NCBI RefSeq assembly: GCF_008017835.1
Contig: NZ_VRLT01000025.1
Span: forward strand, 1 to 64,000
Origin: Mesonia sp. HuA40
Lineage (GTDB): Bacteria; Bacteroidota; Bacteroidia; Flavobacteriales; Flavobacteriaceae
DNA length: 64,000 nt
Direction of reading: 5' to 3'
The first letter of the stretch is position 1; each line of letters starts with the position of its first letter. The notes below the pieces were generated by a model. That model did not search any database. It was not told the origin of the DNA and was given only the letters and a program-made list of their open reading frames with translations. The position numbers and the translations under genes were made by a program. Positions 25,285-33,993 of the stretch are shown here, piece after piece.

Positions 25285-28200
25285 TTTGATGTTCTTTTAA
25301 GTTGAACTTCTGCTTTCCAGCTATACAATACTGGTACAACAAACAAAGTGATTAAGGCTATAAGCATTCCACCAAAACTTGGTATTGCCATAGGTATCAT
25401 AATATCACTACCTCTTCCTGTAGATGTTAATACTGGTAATAATGCTAAAATGGTCGTAGCTGTAGTCATTAAACAAGGTCTGATACGTTTTTCTCCTGCT
25501 TCTACAACAGATGCTCTTACTTCCTTTTTATTATCCGGTGTATTTCTACCGAATGTTTGAGTTAAATAGGTTGCCATAACTACACCATCATCGGTTGCAA
25601 TTCCGAATAGTGCAATAAACCCTACCCAGACTGCAACACTTAAATTAATTGGGTGTATTTGGAATAAATCACGTAGATTTTCGCCAAAGAAATTAAAGTT
25701 TAAAAACCATCCTTGACCATACAACCAGATCATAATAAAACCACCTGCAAATGCTACTGCAATACCTGTAAATACCATTAATGACGTACCTACAGAACGG
25801 AATTGGAAATACAGAATTAAGAAAATAATTGCTAATGCTAAAGGCACAACAACCGACAAGGTTTTTTCGGCTCGCAACTGATTTTCGTATGTTCCTGTAA
25901 ATTGGTAGTTAATACCTTTTGGAACTACTAATTCGCCATTATTTATTTTTTCTTGAATTAAGGCTTGGGCATTTTCTACCACATTAACTTCTGCAAAACC
26001 ATCCATTTTATCAAACAACACATAGCCTACTAAAAAGGTGTCTTCACTTTTAATCACTTGTGGACCTTGCTCATAACGAATGGTTGCCAATTCGCTTAAA
26101 GGTACAGGACTACCTTTTTCAACAGGCACATAGATTTGTTTTAAATCGGTTGGATTTGCTCTTAATTCTCTTGGGTAACGAACTCTAACACCATAACGCT
26201 CACGACCTTCTACTGTCTGTGTTAATACCATACCTCCAACAGCCACTTTCAAAACATTTTGAACTTCCTCAATGGTTACGCCATAACGAGCAATTTTCTC
26301 TCTATCAATATCAATTAACAAATAGGGTTTACCTACAATACGGTCTGCAAAAACAGCTTCATCTTTTACACCTTCAGCTTGTTTTAAAATATCTTCTAAT
26401 CGCATTCCAAACGCTTCAATCTGCTTTAAATCTTGTCCTTTTATTTTAATACCCATTGGTGCTCGCATTCCTGTTTGCAACATTACCAATCGGGTTTCAA
26501 TAGGTTGTAGCTTTGGTGCAGACGTTACGCCTGGTAATTTGGTCACTTTTACAATTTCATTCCAAATATCGTCCGGTGACTGTATTTCTGGTCGCCAATT
26601 ACGGTAGAACTCGCCATCATCGTCTGGAATGAGTTGTTCTTTTGCTTTAAGAGATTGCCACGCTTCACGCTGTTCCGCTCGCAATGACATTCCGTTTTTT
26701 AACACATATTCACCATCATCATTGACTTTATAGCGTTGGCGTACTCCGTTTTCATTCAGCATATATTCTGGTTTATACTGAATGATATTTTCATACATCG
26801 ACAAAGGTGCTGGGTCTAACGCTGATTCTGTTCTACCTGCTTTACCAACTACGGTTTCAATCTCTGGAATACTGGCTACTGCCATATCCAATTGCTGTAA
26901 AACACGTTTATTTTCTTCCACGCCAGAATGAGGCATCGAGGTTGGCATTAGTAGAAATGAGCCTTCATTTAAAGATGGCATAAACTCTTTGCCTGTATTT
27001 TTCATAATGAAAAAACCTGCAATGACAATTGCTGTTGGGACAGACAAAAAGAGTAGCTTATTATCTAAACACCACCTTAAAATGCGTGTGTAGTATTTTA
27101 TAAATAATGAGAAAACACCTAATAAACCAAAGCAAATAACACTCACGAAAATAAGATTCCAGAAAATGCTTTTATCAACGCCTAATGGTCTCCAATATTC
27201 GGCTAACAAGAATACTATAGCTGATGCTGAAATAATGATATTGATAAGATTCGCTTGTTTGTCTGTTATCTTATTTTGAAGATTAAGACCTGCTGTAATT
27301 CCAAAAGCTATTAATATTAACCCTAACCAATACCCATAGATAATTGCAGCGATACCTAATGCTATTAAAACAGCATTTAAAACATATTTAAAAGTATTTT
27401 TAATGCTTTTCTTTCGGAATAAGAATGCAGCAAACGGTGGAATTAAAAACAACGCTACTATTATAGAAGTTGTTAATGCAAAAGTCTTTGTGAAGGCTAA
27501 TGGTCTGAATAGTTTTCCTTCCGCTCCAATCATTGTAAATACAGGAATGAAACTGATAATAGTTGTCATAACTGCGGTTACGATTGCACCAGAAACTTCG
27601 GCTGTTGCGTTGTAAACTACTGTATTAATGGATTGTGTTCCATCATCTTCATCTAAATGCCGAATGATATTTTCTGATAGTATAACACCAACATCGACCA
27701 TTGTACCAATAGCAATAGCAATACCAGATAATGCGACAATACTAGCATCGACGCCAAAGAGTTTCATCGCAATAAATACCATTAAGACTGCAACTGGTAA
27801 TAATCCCGAAATCAATACCGATGCTCGAAGATTAAACACCATAATGATTATAACCAAAATGGTAATCAATATTTCAAGAGTTAAGGCTTCATTGAGTGTA
27901 CCTAAAGTTTCTTGTATCAATTCTGTTCTGTCATAAAAAGGCACTATGGTAACTTGTGATGTTCTTCCATCTGCCAAAACTTTTGAAGGTAATCCTGCAC
28001 TTAATTCATTAATTTTTTCCTTTACGTTATTAATGACTTCCATTGGGTTTGCTCCATAACGAGCCACCACAACAGCACCAACAACTTCAGCACCTTCTTT
28101 ATCCAATAAACCTCGTCTTGTTGCTGGACCTAATGAAACTTTTCCAATGTCTTTAATTTTTATTGAAGTGAAATTTTCAGAATCAACTACAGCATTTTCA

Positions 28201-28982
28201 ATATCTGCAATGGATTTTACATACCCCAAACCACGAACTAAATATTCAGCTTGGTTAATTTCCAAGGTTTGTGCGCCAATATCCTTATTACTTTCTTTTA
28301 CAGCTTTAACAATATGATGTAACCCAATGTTATATTGACGCATTAGTTCTGGGTTTACATCCACTTGGTACTCTTGAACATAACCACCAATTGATGCAAC
28401 TTCAGAAACACCGCTTGCAGAGGACAAGGCATATTTAACATAGTAATCTTGAATACTACGTAATTCGTGTAAATCCCAACCACCTGTTACATTACCGTTC
28501 TCATCACGACCTTCAAGTGTGTACCAAAATATTTGTCCTAATCCTGTTGCATCTGGACCCAAAGCAGGATTAACACCTTCGGGCAATAAACCACTTGGTA
28601 AGGAATTAAGTTTTTCGAGAATACGACTTCTACTCCAGTAAAATTCTATATCCTCTTCAAAAATGATATAGATACTTGAAAAGCCAAACATAGAGGAACT
28701 ACGAATGGTTTTTACTCCAGGAATACCCAATAATGATGTGGTTAATGGATAGGTAATTTGGTCTTCTATATCTTGTGGCGAACGTCCATCCCATTTGGTA
28801 AAAACGATTTGTTGGTTTTCGCCTATATCTGGTATGGCATCTACAGCAACTGGATTACTTGGTAAGAAACCAGTATCCCTATTGAAAGGTGCATTAACCG
28901 TTCCCCATCCTACAAAAAGGACGAGTAGCAGAACTGCTACGAGTTTGTTTTCTATTAAAAATTTGATGCTTTTATTGAGCAT
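25281..28982 (-). CDS. cusA: CusA/CzcA-type heavy-metal RND efflux transporter
   Basis: Inner-membrane RND pump of 1233 residues, about 190 longer than the usual CusA. Family parts are the N-terminal helix with PFNRDTGF-type loop, the periplasmic porter domain (KWDGRSPQDIEDQITYPLTT), the TM4 segment with GIAIAIGTMVDVGVILSENI, and GIATDDGVVMATYLTQ in the second half. The methionine-rich relay of CusA is partly present (PMGIKIKG, RAPMG). The extra length is two inserts: an additional four-helix membrane segment around residues 520-640 and a loop around 745-800. It is the first gene of the operon. Cu(I)/Ag(I) is inferred from the neighbours. Confidence 0.92.
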   Translation of the reverse strand: MLNKSIKFLIENKLVAVLLLVLFVGWGTVNAPFNRDTGFLPSNPVAVDAIPDIGENQQIVFTKWDGRSPQDIEDQITYPLTTSLLGIPGVKTIRSSSMFGFSSIYIIFEEDIEFYWSRSRILEKLNSLPSGLLPEGVNPALGPDATGLGQIFWYTLEGRDENGNVTGGWDLHELRSIQDYYVKYALSSASGVSEVASIGGYVQEYQVDVNPELMRQYNIGLHHIVKAVKESNKDIGAQTLEINQAEYLVRGLGYVKSIADIENAVVDSENFTSIKIKDIGKVSLGPATRRGLLDKEGAEVVGAVVVARYGANPMEVINNVKEKINELSAGLPSKVLADGRTSQVTIVPFYDRTELIQETLGTLNEALTLEILITILVIIIMVFNLRASVLISGLLPVAVLMVFIAMKLFGVDASIVALSGIAIAIGTMVDVGVILSENIIRHLDEDDGTQSINTVVYNATAEVSGAIVTAVMTTIISFIPVFTMIGAEGKLFRPLAFTKTFALTTSIIVALFLIPPFAAFLFRKKSIKNTFKYVLNAVLIALGIAAIIYGYWLGLILIAFGITAGLNLQNKITDKQANLINIIISASAIVFLLAEYWRPLGVDKSIFWNLIFVSVICFGLLGVFSLFIKYYTRILRWCLDNKLLFLSVPTAIVIAGFFIMKNTGKEFMPSLNEGSFLLMPTSMPHSGVEENKRVLQQLDMAVASIPEIETVVGKAGRTESALDPAPLSMYENIIQYKPEYMLNENGVRQRYKVNDDGEYVLKNGMSLRAEQREAWQSLKAKEQLIPDDDGEFYRNWRPEIQSPDDIWNEIVKVTKLPGVTSAPKLQPIETRLVMLQTGMRAPMGIKIKGQDLKQIEAFGMRLEDILKQAEGVKDEAVFADRIVGKPYLLIDIDREKIARYGVTIEEVQNVLKVAVGGMVLTQTVEGRERYGVRVRYPRELRANPTDLKQIYVPVEKGSPVPLSELATIRYEQGPQVIKSEDTFLVGYVLFDKMDGFAEVNVVENAQALIQEKINNGELVVPKGINYQFTGTYENQLRAEKTLSVVVPLALAIIFLILYFQFRSVGTSLMVFTGIAVAFAGGFIMIWLYGQGWFLNFNFFGENLRDLFQIHPINLSVAVWVGFIALFGIATDDGVVMATYLTQTFGRNTPDNKKEVRASVVEAGEKRIRPCLMTTATTILALLPVLTSTGRGSDIMIPMAIPSFGGMLIALITLFVVPVLYSWKAEVQLKRTSK

Positions 28983-29090
28983 TGGCTTTGATTATTAAAC
29001 AGTTAGACATTGGTGTTGCCCTAAAGGCATAAAAAAGCAGGCAGCCCAGGGTGCAAAAGCACAGGGCGCGTTAAAAAACTGTTTAATAAA

Positions 29091-29504
29091 TCAAATGAGG
29101 TAAGTCTCGTCTAGCTTATAGATAGGCTTGACGACCAGTGGTGGTTTGTAGGTTCTAAAAGGGACCACTTTTGTAGTAGGCTCAGCGAATAACTGACTAT
29201 AAGTATAAACCAAGGTAGCAACAAACACTTGCTTGTTCCAACTCAACTGATCGCTTTGCTGTGGCAATTCATCTTGCCCTGCAATGGTTTCTTGAGTATT
29301 ATCGCAGCAATTCGGTTTATCGATAGAGCAGCCATCGGTAGTAGGCTGATTCATTTCCATACCACAACCCGCTGCTTTGGCCCAAACCACTTTCTCGACC
29401 AAGGTGTCTCCACAGTAATGCATATTTACCGTTAATGAAAAGGTAGATGCTAAAAGCACCACACTCATCACCCAAGCCGTTATTTTATAAAAAAAGCTGT
29501 TCAT
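29091..29504 (-). CDS. HYC_CC_PP family protein
   Basis: The ATG at 29504 gives about 137 residues: a signal/anchor helix (FYKITAWVMSVVLLASTFSL), then the family motif MHYCGDTLV, a CC pair (PNCCDN), and the PP end PPLVVKPIYKL. The preferred start is 29504 rather than 29606 because the TAnnTTTG promoter lies between them. HYC_CC_PP proteins are small Bacteroidota membrane-linked proteins found next to copper genes, so metal binding is inferred. The gene is GC-richer than the operon downstream and lies 108 bases ahead of cusA. Confidence 0.82.
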   Translation of the reverse strand: MNSFFYKITAWVMSVVLLASTFSLTVNMHYCGDTLVEKVVWAKAAGCGMEMNQPTTDGCSIDKPNCCDNTQETIAGQDELPQQSDQLSWNKQVFVATLVYTYSQLFAEPTTKVVPFRTYKPPLVVKPIYKLDETYLI

Positions 29505-29511
29505 TGCGCTA

Positions 29512-29548
29512 CAAAGATATACAATGCTTTTGGTATAAACGCAAAGCT
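29512..29548 (-). promoter_or_regulatory. Bacteroidota-type promoter for HYC_CC_PP and possibly the metal operon
   Basis: TATCTTTG (29512-29519, read on the minus strand) matches the -7 element TAnnTTTG. TTTG lies about 22 bases further upstream, close to the usual -33 spacing. The start codon at 29504 is only a few bases downstream, which decides the start choice. Confidence 0.55.
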
Positions 29549-29851
29549 TAACTATTTTTTTAATTTTGGCTAATCCTACCAAGCTTAATAATACGCAGCC
29601 AATCAATAGGTTATAATACTATCTACCTAGCAGATGTTTAACTCACAGCCTTGTTACAAGAGAGTATTATGACCGCTTTCGGTGTAAAGCATGCCTATTT
29701 AAAAACCTAAGTTGTTTAGCTTTAAGCTGATAAATTTTTCTTAATTCCAATTTTAAAAGCAAAATAAATCTTTAGCTTTAAGGAGCAAAACACAAAAGGC
29801 TTTGCAGCGCAGCGGCTTAACAACCCTTTTATCAACCTTTAAAATAAGTAA

Positions 29852-30847
29852 ATGGGGAATTGGAAAAAAGTAGTACGAATTGTCTTTGATGGTTTAGCCA
29901 TACTCATCGCCTTAGCCAGTATACTTTCGGTTTTTAGAAATACCGAATGGAGGTACCTCAAATTTTTAGACTTTCCGCGCATTCAACTTTTTTTTACTGC
30001 CCTAGTTGGTTTTGTACTCATCGCTTTAATTCCGCATAAGCATAAATTAACACAATATGTGATTATGGCTTGTCTTATAGTGGGCTTAGGTCTTAACCTG
30101 AGGTACCTATTACCTTATACCATCTTAAGTCCGAAAGACGTACCACAAGCCGAAAATATAACGGCTAAAGACCAAGTGTTTTCTGTTTTTTTGAGCAATG
30201 TTAAAATGAAAAACACCCAACACCAAGCCCTGCTTGATTTGATTAAAGAAAAACAACCCGATTTGGTTTTGCTTATGGAAGTCAATGCCCGTTGGGATCA
30301 AGCCGTAAAATCATTAGCCAAGGATTACCCTTATGTTAAAAAAGCGATCAATGAAAAAGCCTACGGTATGGCGCTTTACAGTAAAATACCTTGGAAAAAT
30401 GCCCAGGTGCATTACCTGAATAATGAGCATGTACCTTCAATTATCACCGAAATGGAATTAGCATCTGGCAAGCGCTTTACCTTGTACAATATGCATCCCG
30501 TACCGCCTAAGCATTTTGAACACCTCCCCGATAACAAAGGCCAACAAGAAAAAGAATTGATTAAAATGGGCCGAATGATTAAGCAAAACCAACAAGCTTG
30601 TTTGGTGATAGGCGATATGAACGATGTGGTTTGGTCGTATGTTGACCCGCTAACCCAAACCGAAGATCTTTTAAAAGATGTGCGCGTAGGTCGCGGGGTA
30701 TTCCCCAGTTTTCACACCCAAAAATGGTATATGCGTTGGCCTCTAGATCATATTTTTACGACCGAAGGCTTTCGAGTAAAAACCTTAGAACGCCTACCCA
30801 GTATAGGCTCTGATCATTTCCCGCTTTACGCGGAATTGGCACTCTAA
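29852..30847 (+). CDS. Membrane-anchored endonuclease/exonuclease/phosphatase-family protein
   Basis: Protein of 331 residues with three N-terminal membrane helices (about 8-27, 44-62, 66-85) and an EEP domain: VFLSNVKMKN (first strand and Asn), LVLLMEVN (Glu), YNMHPVPPKH, LVIGDMNDVVWS (Asp-Asn), and SDHFPLYA (Asp-His). These give the expected Mg-dependent hydrolase site. The active domain probably faces the periplasm. It is a complete version of the fold that is broken at 13944-14849, though a different subfamily. It converges on the HU-like gene. Confidence 0.85.
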   Translation: MGNWKKVVRIVFDGLAILIALASILSVFRNTEWRYLKFLDFPRIQLFFTALVGFVLIALIPHKHKLTQYVIMACLIVGLGLNLRYLLPYTILSPKDVPQAENITAKDQVFSVFLSNVKMKNTQHQALLDLIKEKQPDLVLLMEVNARWDQAVKSLAKDYPYVKKAINEKAYGMALYSKIPWKNAQVHYLNNEHVPSIITEMELASGKRFTLYNMHPVPPKHFEHLPDNKGQQEKELIKMGRMIKQNQQACLVIGDMNDVVWSYVDPLTQTEDLLKDVRVGRGVFPSFHTQKWYMRWPLDHIFTTEGFRVKTLERLPSIGSDHFPLYAELAL

Positions 30848-30894
30848 GCTTTAAGATAAATAACCTCTCTCTCCAAATTTATGTTGCCTAGCCA

Positions 30895-31305
30895 CTAAGC
30901 TTTAGAATTAGTTTTTGATTTTGGCTCTTTAACCAGCGTAGGCTTGCCTCTAAGCCATTTTTTTAAAGATCGACTTGGTTGGAAATTGATATGGAATTTC
31001 TTTACCTTTTTGGGCGATAATTCCCGAATTGTGGTGGTAGACTCCGATTTAAATCCTACCTTAAACCGACCCAAATTATCGAGTTCAACCACTCTGCCTT
31101 CAGACAAGTGAAACTGCACCTTCTGGCCTAAAGCTTTTAAAACCGCTACCACATCAGCTTGACTTAGCGTAGATTCATTACTGATTTCATAAGCCAAACG
31201 CTCCGTATCTATTTCTCCCGTATGCACGGCTTGCATCATATAGCGCAATGACTTAGACGGATCTAAATTGTTTTTTCGTTTTCCAATACGGTATTGAATA
31301 GGCAT
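30895..31305 (-). CDS. HU-family DNA-binding protein (HU-HIG type)
   Basis: From the ATG at 31305 the protein is 136 residues: PIQYRIGKRKNNLDPSKS at the N-terminus (the Bacteroidota HU-HIG subtype), the HU dimer core with LAYEISNESTLSQADVVAVL, a strand region RVVELDNLGRFKVGFKSE, and a basic C-terminal tail (KKWLRGKPTLVKEPKSKTNS). Such proteins bind and bend DNA. The frame could begin at 31350 but the first 15 residues are non-native. Upstream lies a run of 22-bp repeats that may regulate it. Confidence 0.85.
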   Translation of the reverse strand: MPIQYRIGKRKNNLDPSKSLRYMMQAVHTGEIDTERLAYEISNESTLSQADVVAVLKALGQKVQFHLSEGRVVELDNLGRFKVGFKSESTTTIRELSPKKVKKFHINFQPSRSLKKWLRGKPTLVKEPKSKTNSKA

Positions 31306-31365
31306 ATTTTTTAGTATTAAAGGGTAAAACAAAATAAAGTTACGGTACACTTAATTAAAAGTTGC

Positions 31366-31492
31366 TGTACAATTAATCTTTTGATCAGCAACTAATTTAC
31401 AAAAGTTATACAATTTTCGAAAAAATATTGTACAACTTTTATATAAATATTGTACAATTTTTGAGTAAAAATTGTACAATATTTTATTACCT
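31366..31492. repeat. Phased 22-bp direct repeats of ATTGTACAA
   Basis: TGTACAA or its close variant starts at 31366, 31396 (TTTACAA), 31407 (TATACAA), 31429, 31451 and 31473. The last four are exactly 22 bases apart and 31396 to 31407 is 11 bases, so all lie on one face of the helix. The best 22-base units are at 31405, 31427, 31449 and 31471 and begin GTTATACAA or ATTGTACAA. TTGTACAA is itself a palindrome, so each unit could hold a protein dimer. The array lies 100-190 bases upstream of the HU-like start. It resembles operator arrays or replication iterons. Confidence 0.75.
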
Positions 31493-31823
31493 CTTCAAAG
31501 GCTTTTGTTTAAAAGGCTTTGAAGATAAGATAAAAAGTAGCGGTAGTATTTTAAAAAATATGCTTATCCTTCTATTTTTCACAAGGCATTTTAAATAGAA
31601 ATCGCCTTTAAATCGTTTTTAAAAAATGCTGGTAGTGGGCTAGATAAAAGTTGTTCTTCTACACAAGAAATGGAGAAAAAAAGAAGATAGATTTAAATGG
31701 ATAATAACCGAGCAAGGCAAAATAAGCTATCGCTAAAAGCAACTATGGTTTTCTTTATTTGAGGGCGATTCTTACCATCCGCGTAAGCGACATTAAACCA
31801 CCTAAATGTACGGAGTACGCTAC
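31493..31823. other. Intergenic stretch with a long hairpin, no gene seen
   Basis: CTTCAAAGGCTTTT (31493-31506) pairs with AAAAGGCTTTGAAG (31511-31524) with one mismatch and a GTTT loop, directly beside the 22-bp array. The remainder up to 31823 has no convincing frame and no RNA gene that I recognise. The hairpin has no long T-run, so it is more likely a structured DNA or RNA element than a terminator. Confidence 0.55.
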
Positions 31824-32411
31824 TTACTGTACCAACCAGAACTCGTAAAGATAAACTACCCCATACAACCAGCCCACATATAAGAATGTATAGATGCTCG
31901 CGTACAGCAGCGACAGACCTAAATCTTTTTGGGTGTCTTTAGATTTTCTAAAAACCATGCGCATTGCTCTAAAAAACACCCAATACAGCAAGGTGATTAA
32001 AACAAATAGAGAGAACCAAAAAAAGATTTCTAAAAAAAGTAACATGACCAGACAAAGAATGGTCATGGCAATCCATAAAATAACCGATAAAAACAAGCCT
32101 GCAATGCCATCGCCTGTATCAATCTGTGGCATTTCATACTTTTCGGGTGTGATATGCTCAAAAAAATGGCCGCGTTTAAAATGCTTAAATTTGGGGAAGT
32201 CGTCTATAAGTCCTATACCTGTATAAAGCCCATAGGTCATAAATAAAAACAAGCAAGAAGCTATTAGACTTAGGGCAGTGTAGATCTTCGTCCCTAGTCT
32301 TTTATCAAACGAAAGTCCTATACTGTAAACCAAAACCACACTGAGCCCAAGGACTAAAAGTGAAATGATAAAAACATATTTTCCGCTTAGGTATTTTGGT
32401 CGCGTTGCCAT
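31824..32411 (-). CDS. Hypothetical multi-pass membrane protein
   Basis: Protein of 195 residues with about five membrane segments (near 11-31, 43-62, 105-130, 132-150 and 168-190) and a hydrophilic loop between the second and third that contains FPKFKHFKRGHFF and TPEKYEMPQIDTG. No named family recognised. It lies downstream of the lipoprotein gene on the same strand with a 10-base gap, so they probably form a pair. Confidence 0.55.
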   Translation of the reverse strand: MATRPKYLSGKYVFIISLLVLGLSVVLVYSIGLSFDKRLGTKIYTALSLIASCLFLFMTYGLYTGIGLIDDFPKFKHFKRGHFFEHITPEKYEMPQIDTGDGIAGLFLSVILWIAMTILCLVMLLFLEIFFWFSLFVLITLLYWVFFRAMRMVFRKSKDTQKDLGLSLLYASIYTFLYVGWLYGVVYLYEFWLVQ

Positions 32412-32421
32412 AGTACTGAGT

Positions 32422-32967
32422 TTACACGTTGAAATTGCTTTTTAAGATAGCGAGGAAATCCTGATTTTCTTGGTGGCGAACCAAAATAATATAGGTCTCC
32501 AAATCGTGGCTCACCACATACTGGGTGATATAAGCCTGCGCCTCTTCAAGCGCCTGAAGGTATTTTATTTTAATGATTTCGGCGCTACCATAACGCAACA
32601 TTTTGGCCTCTAAGCGTTGCATAGCCAATCCTTCTTTAGAAAAATGCCTTTCGAGATCGTTTACATAATAATTGATTAAGGGTTTAGACAATTTGGTATA
32701 ATCGGCCGGCATAAACGTAATGCTATTCACCCCATTTTGCCGATCTACAAAGAGTACACTATTAGCATCAAAATTAGCCAAATATTCGGCTGCAGCCTTA
32801 TTATCCTCCTTGTGCACGGGCTGGAAACCAGCTGGTAAATATACCGATTGATTTAAAAACCCCACCGCCTGCAAATTGTTGCCAGTTAATACGGCAAGCT
32901 TGTTTTTCTCGACTGTGTTACAGCCCAAAGCAAAGCATAATAAAAATAAGACTATTAGGTTTTTCAT
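32422..32967 (-). CDS. Hypothetical lipoprotein
   Basis: Protein of 181 residues with a lipoprotein signal (VLFLLCFALGCNT, lipid Cys at about 16) and a mixed alpha-beta mature part: VYLPAGFQPVHKED, NGVNSITFMPADY, then EAQAYITQYVVSHDLETYI. It should be anchored in the outer or inner membrane. No family recognised. It is the first gene of a pair with the membrane protein at 31824. Confidence 0.6.
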   Translation of the reverse strand: MKNLIVLFLLCFALGCNTVEKNKLAVLTGNNLQAVGFLNQSVYLPAGFQPVHKEDNKAAAEYLANFDANSVLFVDRQNGVNSITFMPADYTKLSKPLINYYVNDLERHFSKEGLAMQRLEAKMLRYGSAEIIKIKYLQALEEAQAYITQYVVSHDLETYIILVRHQENQDFLAILKSNFNV

Positions 32968-33305
32968 GGCTAGTATTGGTTTAAGGTATTATGTTAACAA
33001 AAGCTGCAATATGCGCCCTACTCCCTATTACATCGATATAGGGATTGTACTACGTTTACTAAATTAACAAAAAATTATGAGTTAAATGCTATGCGCCAAC
33101 ATTTAATTGTTTGTCCTATCTTCCTAAAACTTAAAAGCTTGTAGTGGGCTGCATCACCCAAAAATAAATTTAAACTATTAGTGCGCTAGCCTTTAGACTA
33201 GAACAAAAAAAGAACAAATCTGTACGATATTAAAAAAAGTTGGATTTCAGTGTATCTTTTTAGTCACTTTTCTATCTACTTCATGAAACCTAAAAACAAA
33301 AAATT
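32968..33305. other. Intergenic stretch, promoters presumed
   Basis: About 340 bases between divergent genes. A small inverted repeat (TCCCTATTAC/ATATAGGGA region near 33021-33046) is visible. No clear TAnnTTTG element was found for the cysteine-rich gene; TATCTTTT near 33254 is the nearest match. Nothing else recognised. Confidence 0.4.
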
Positions 33306-33419
33306 ATGAATACTTGCACATGCACACAATGCGAATGTAAAAAATGTAATTGCGTGAACTGCGCGCAAAAGAACTGTCCTTGTGATCGTTGTGAATGCAG
33401 CCAATGCACTTGTTGTTAA
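33306..33419 (+). CDS. Metallothionein-like cysteine-rich microprotein
   Basis: A 37-codon ORF, ATG to TAA, encoding a peptide with 14 cysteines arranged mainly as CxC and CxxC: start MNTCTCTQCECKKCNC, end CECSQCTCC. There are no aromatic residues. This density and spacing are what metallothioneins use to bind Cu(I), Zn or Cd in clusters. It has its own terminator hairpin four bases downstream, which supports a discrete gene. It lies upstream of the SigZ-like sigma factor, also Cys-rich at its end. Homology to a named metallothionein family is not claimed; metal binding is inferred from the cysteines. Confidence 0.65.
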   Translation: MNTCTCTQCECKKCNCVNCAQKNCPCDRCECSQCTCC

Positions 33420-33422
33420 ACC

Positions 33423-33452
33423 AAAAGCTTGGTTTTTTAACCAAGCTTTTTT
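33423..33452 (+). terminator. Rho-independent terminator after the cysteine-rich gene
   Basis: AAAAGCTTGGT pairs with ACCAAGCTTTT, followed by a T-run at 33447-33452. It sits between the microprotein and the sigma factor gene, so part of the transcription may stop before the sigma factor. Confidence 0.88.
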
Positions 33453-33462
33453 ATATTGTTTT

Positions 33463-33993
33463 ATGCTTACAAAAGAACTTTGGGAAGAATACAAAAAACC
33501 GATTTACTACTTTATCTTAAAATGGGTAAAGCAGCCCGAGGCCAGTAAAGATATTTTACAAAATACCTTTTTACGAGCACATCTTAAAAAACACCAACTG
33601 CGATACGATAAAAAAGCTAAAGCTTGGTTGTTTCAAATTGCCCGTAATGAAGTTTATACCTATTTCGCTCAGCAAAAAACGCATCTACTTTTATTGGAAA
33701 ACGAGGCAGTAGTCGAAAGCAACGCTGCCTTTACCCCATGCTGTTGGGAACACTTTTTAAGCGAGCTGCCTCCATCTTACCAAGAGGTGGTAAAATTATG
33801 TTTTATTTCCGGCAAAAAACAACAAGAAACCGCTGCTATACTAGGGCTTAGTTTAGCCAATGTAAAAGCACGCATACGCCGAGCCAAGGCTTGGTTGCAA
33901 GAGGCTTTGGTGAACTGTTGCGGATATAACTTAGATGAAAATGGAACACTTAGCGGCGAATCGCATTGCGCGCGTTGCGCCCCTAGAATTTAA
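33463..33993 (+). CDS. SigZ-like RNA polymerase sigma-70 factor
   Basis: From the ATG at 33463 (the frame begins earlier, at 33382, inside the microprotein) the protein is 176 residues: region 2 with ELWEEYKKPIYYFILKWV, ILQNTFLRAHLKK and AWLFQIARNEVY, then region 4 with LPPSYQEVVKLCFISGKKQQ and LSLANVKARIRRAKAWLQEA. The tail NCCGYNLDENG and HCARCAP is a SigZ-like cysteine-bearing extension with an additional CARC. Such a tail may bind metal or sense redox. No anti-sigma factor is adjacent. The end overlaps the convergent serine hydrolase by four bases. Confidence 0.8.
   Translation: MLTKELWEEYKKPIYYFILKWVKQPEASKDILQNTFLRAHLKKHQLRYDKKAKAWLFQIARNEVYTYFAQQKTHLLLLENEAVVESNAAFTPCCWEHFLSELPPSYQEVVKLCFISGKKQQETAAILGLSLANVKARIRRAKAWLQEALVNCCGYNLDENGTLSGESHCARCAPRI

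Noticed and set aside
31405..31492. 22-bp repeats as a CRISPR array
   Set aside because: Repeats are too short and contiguous, with no spacers of constant length between them, and no Cas gene is present.
33276..33494. Minus-strand ORF across the microprotein
   Set aside because: It is the antisense of the cysteine-rich ORF and the start of the sigma factor; the composition is not coding-like.
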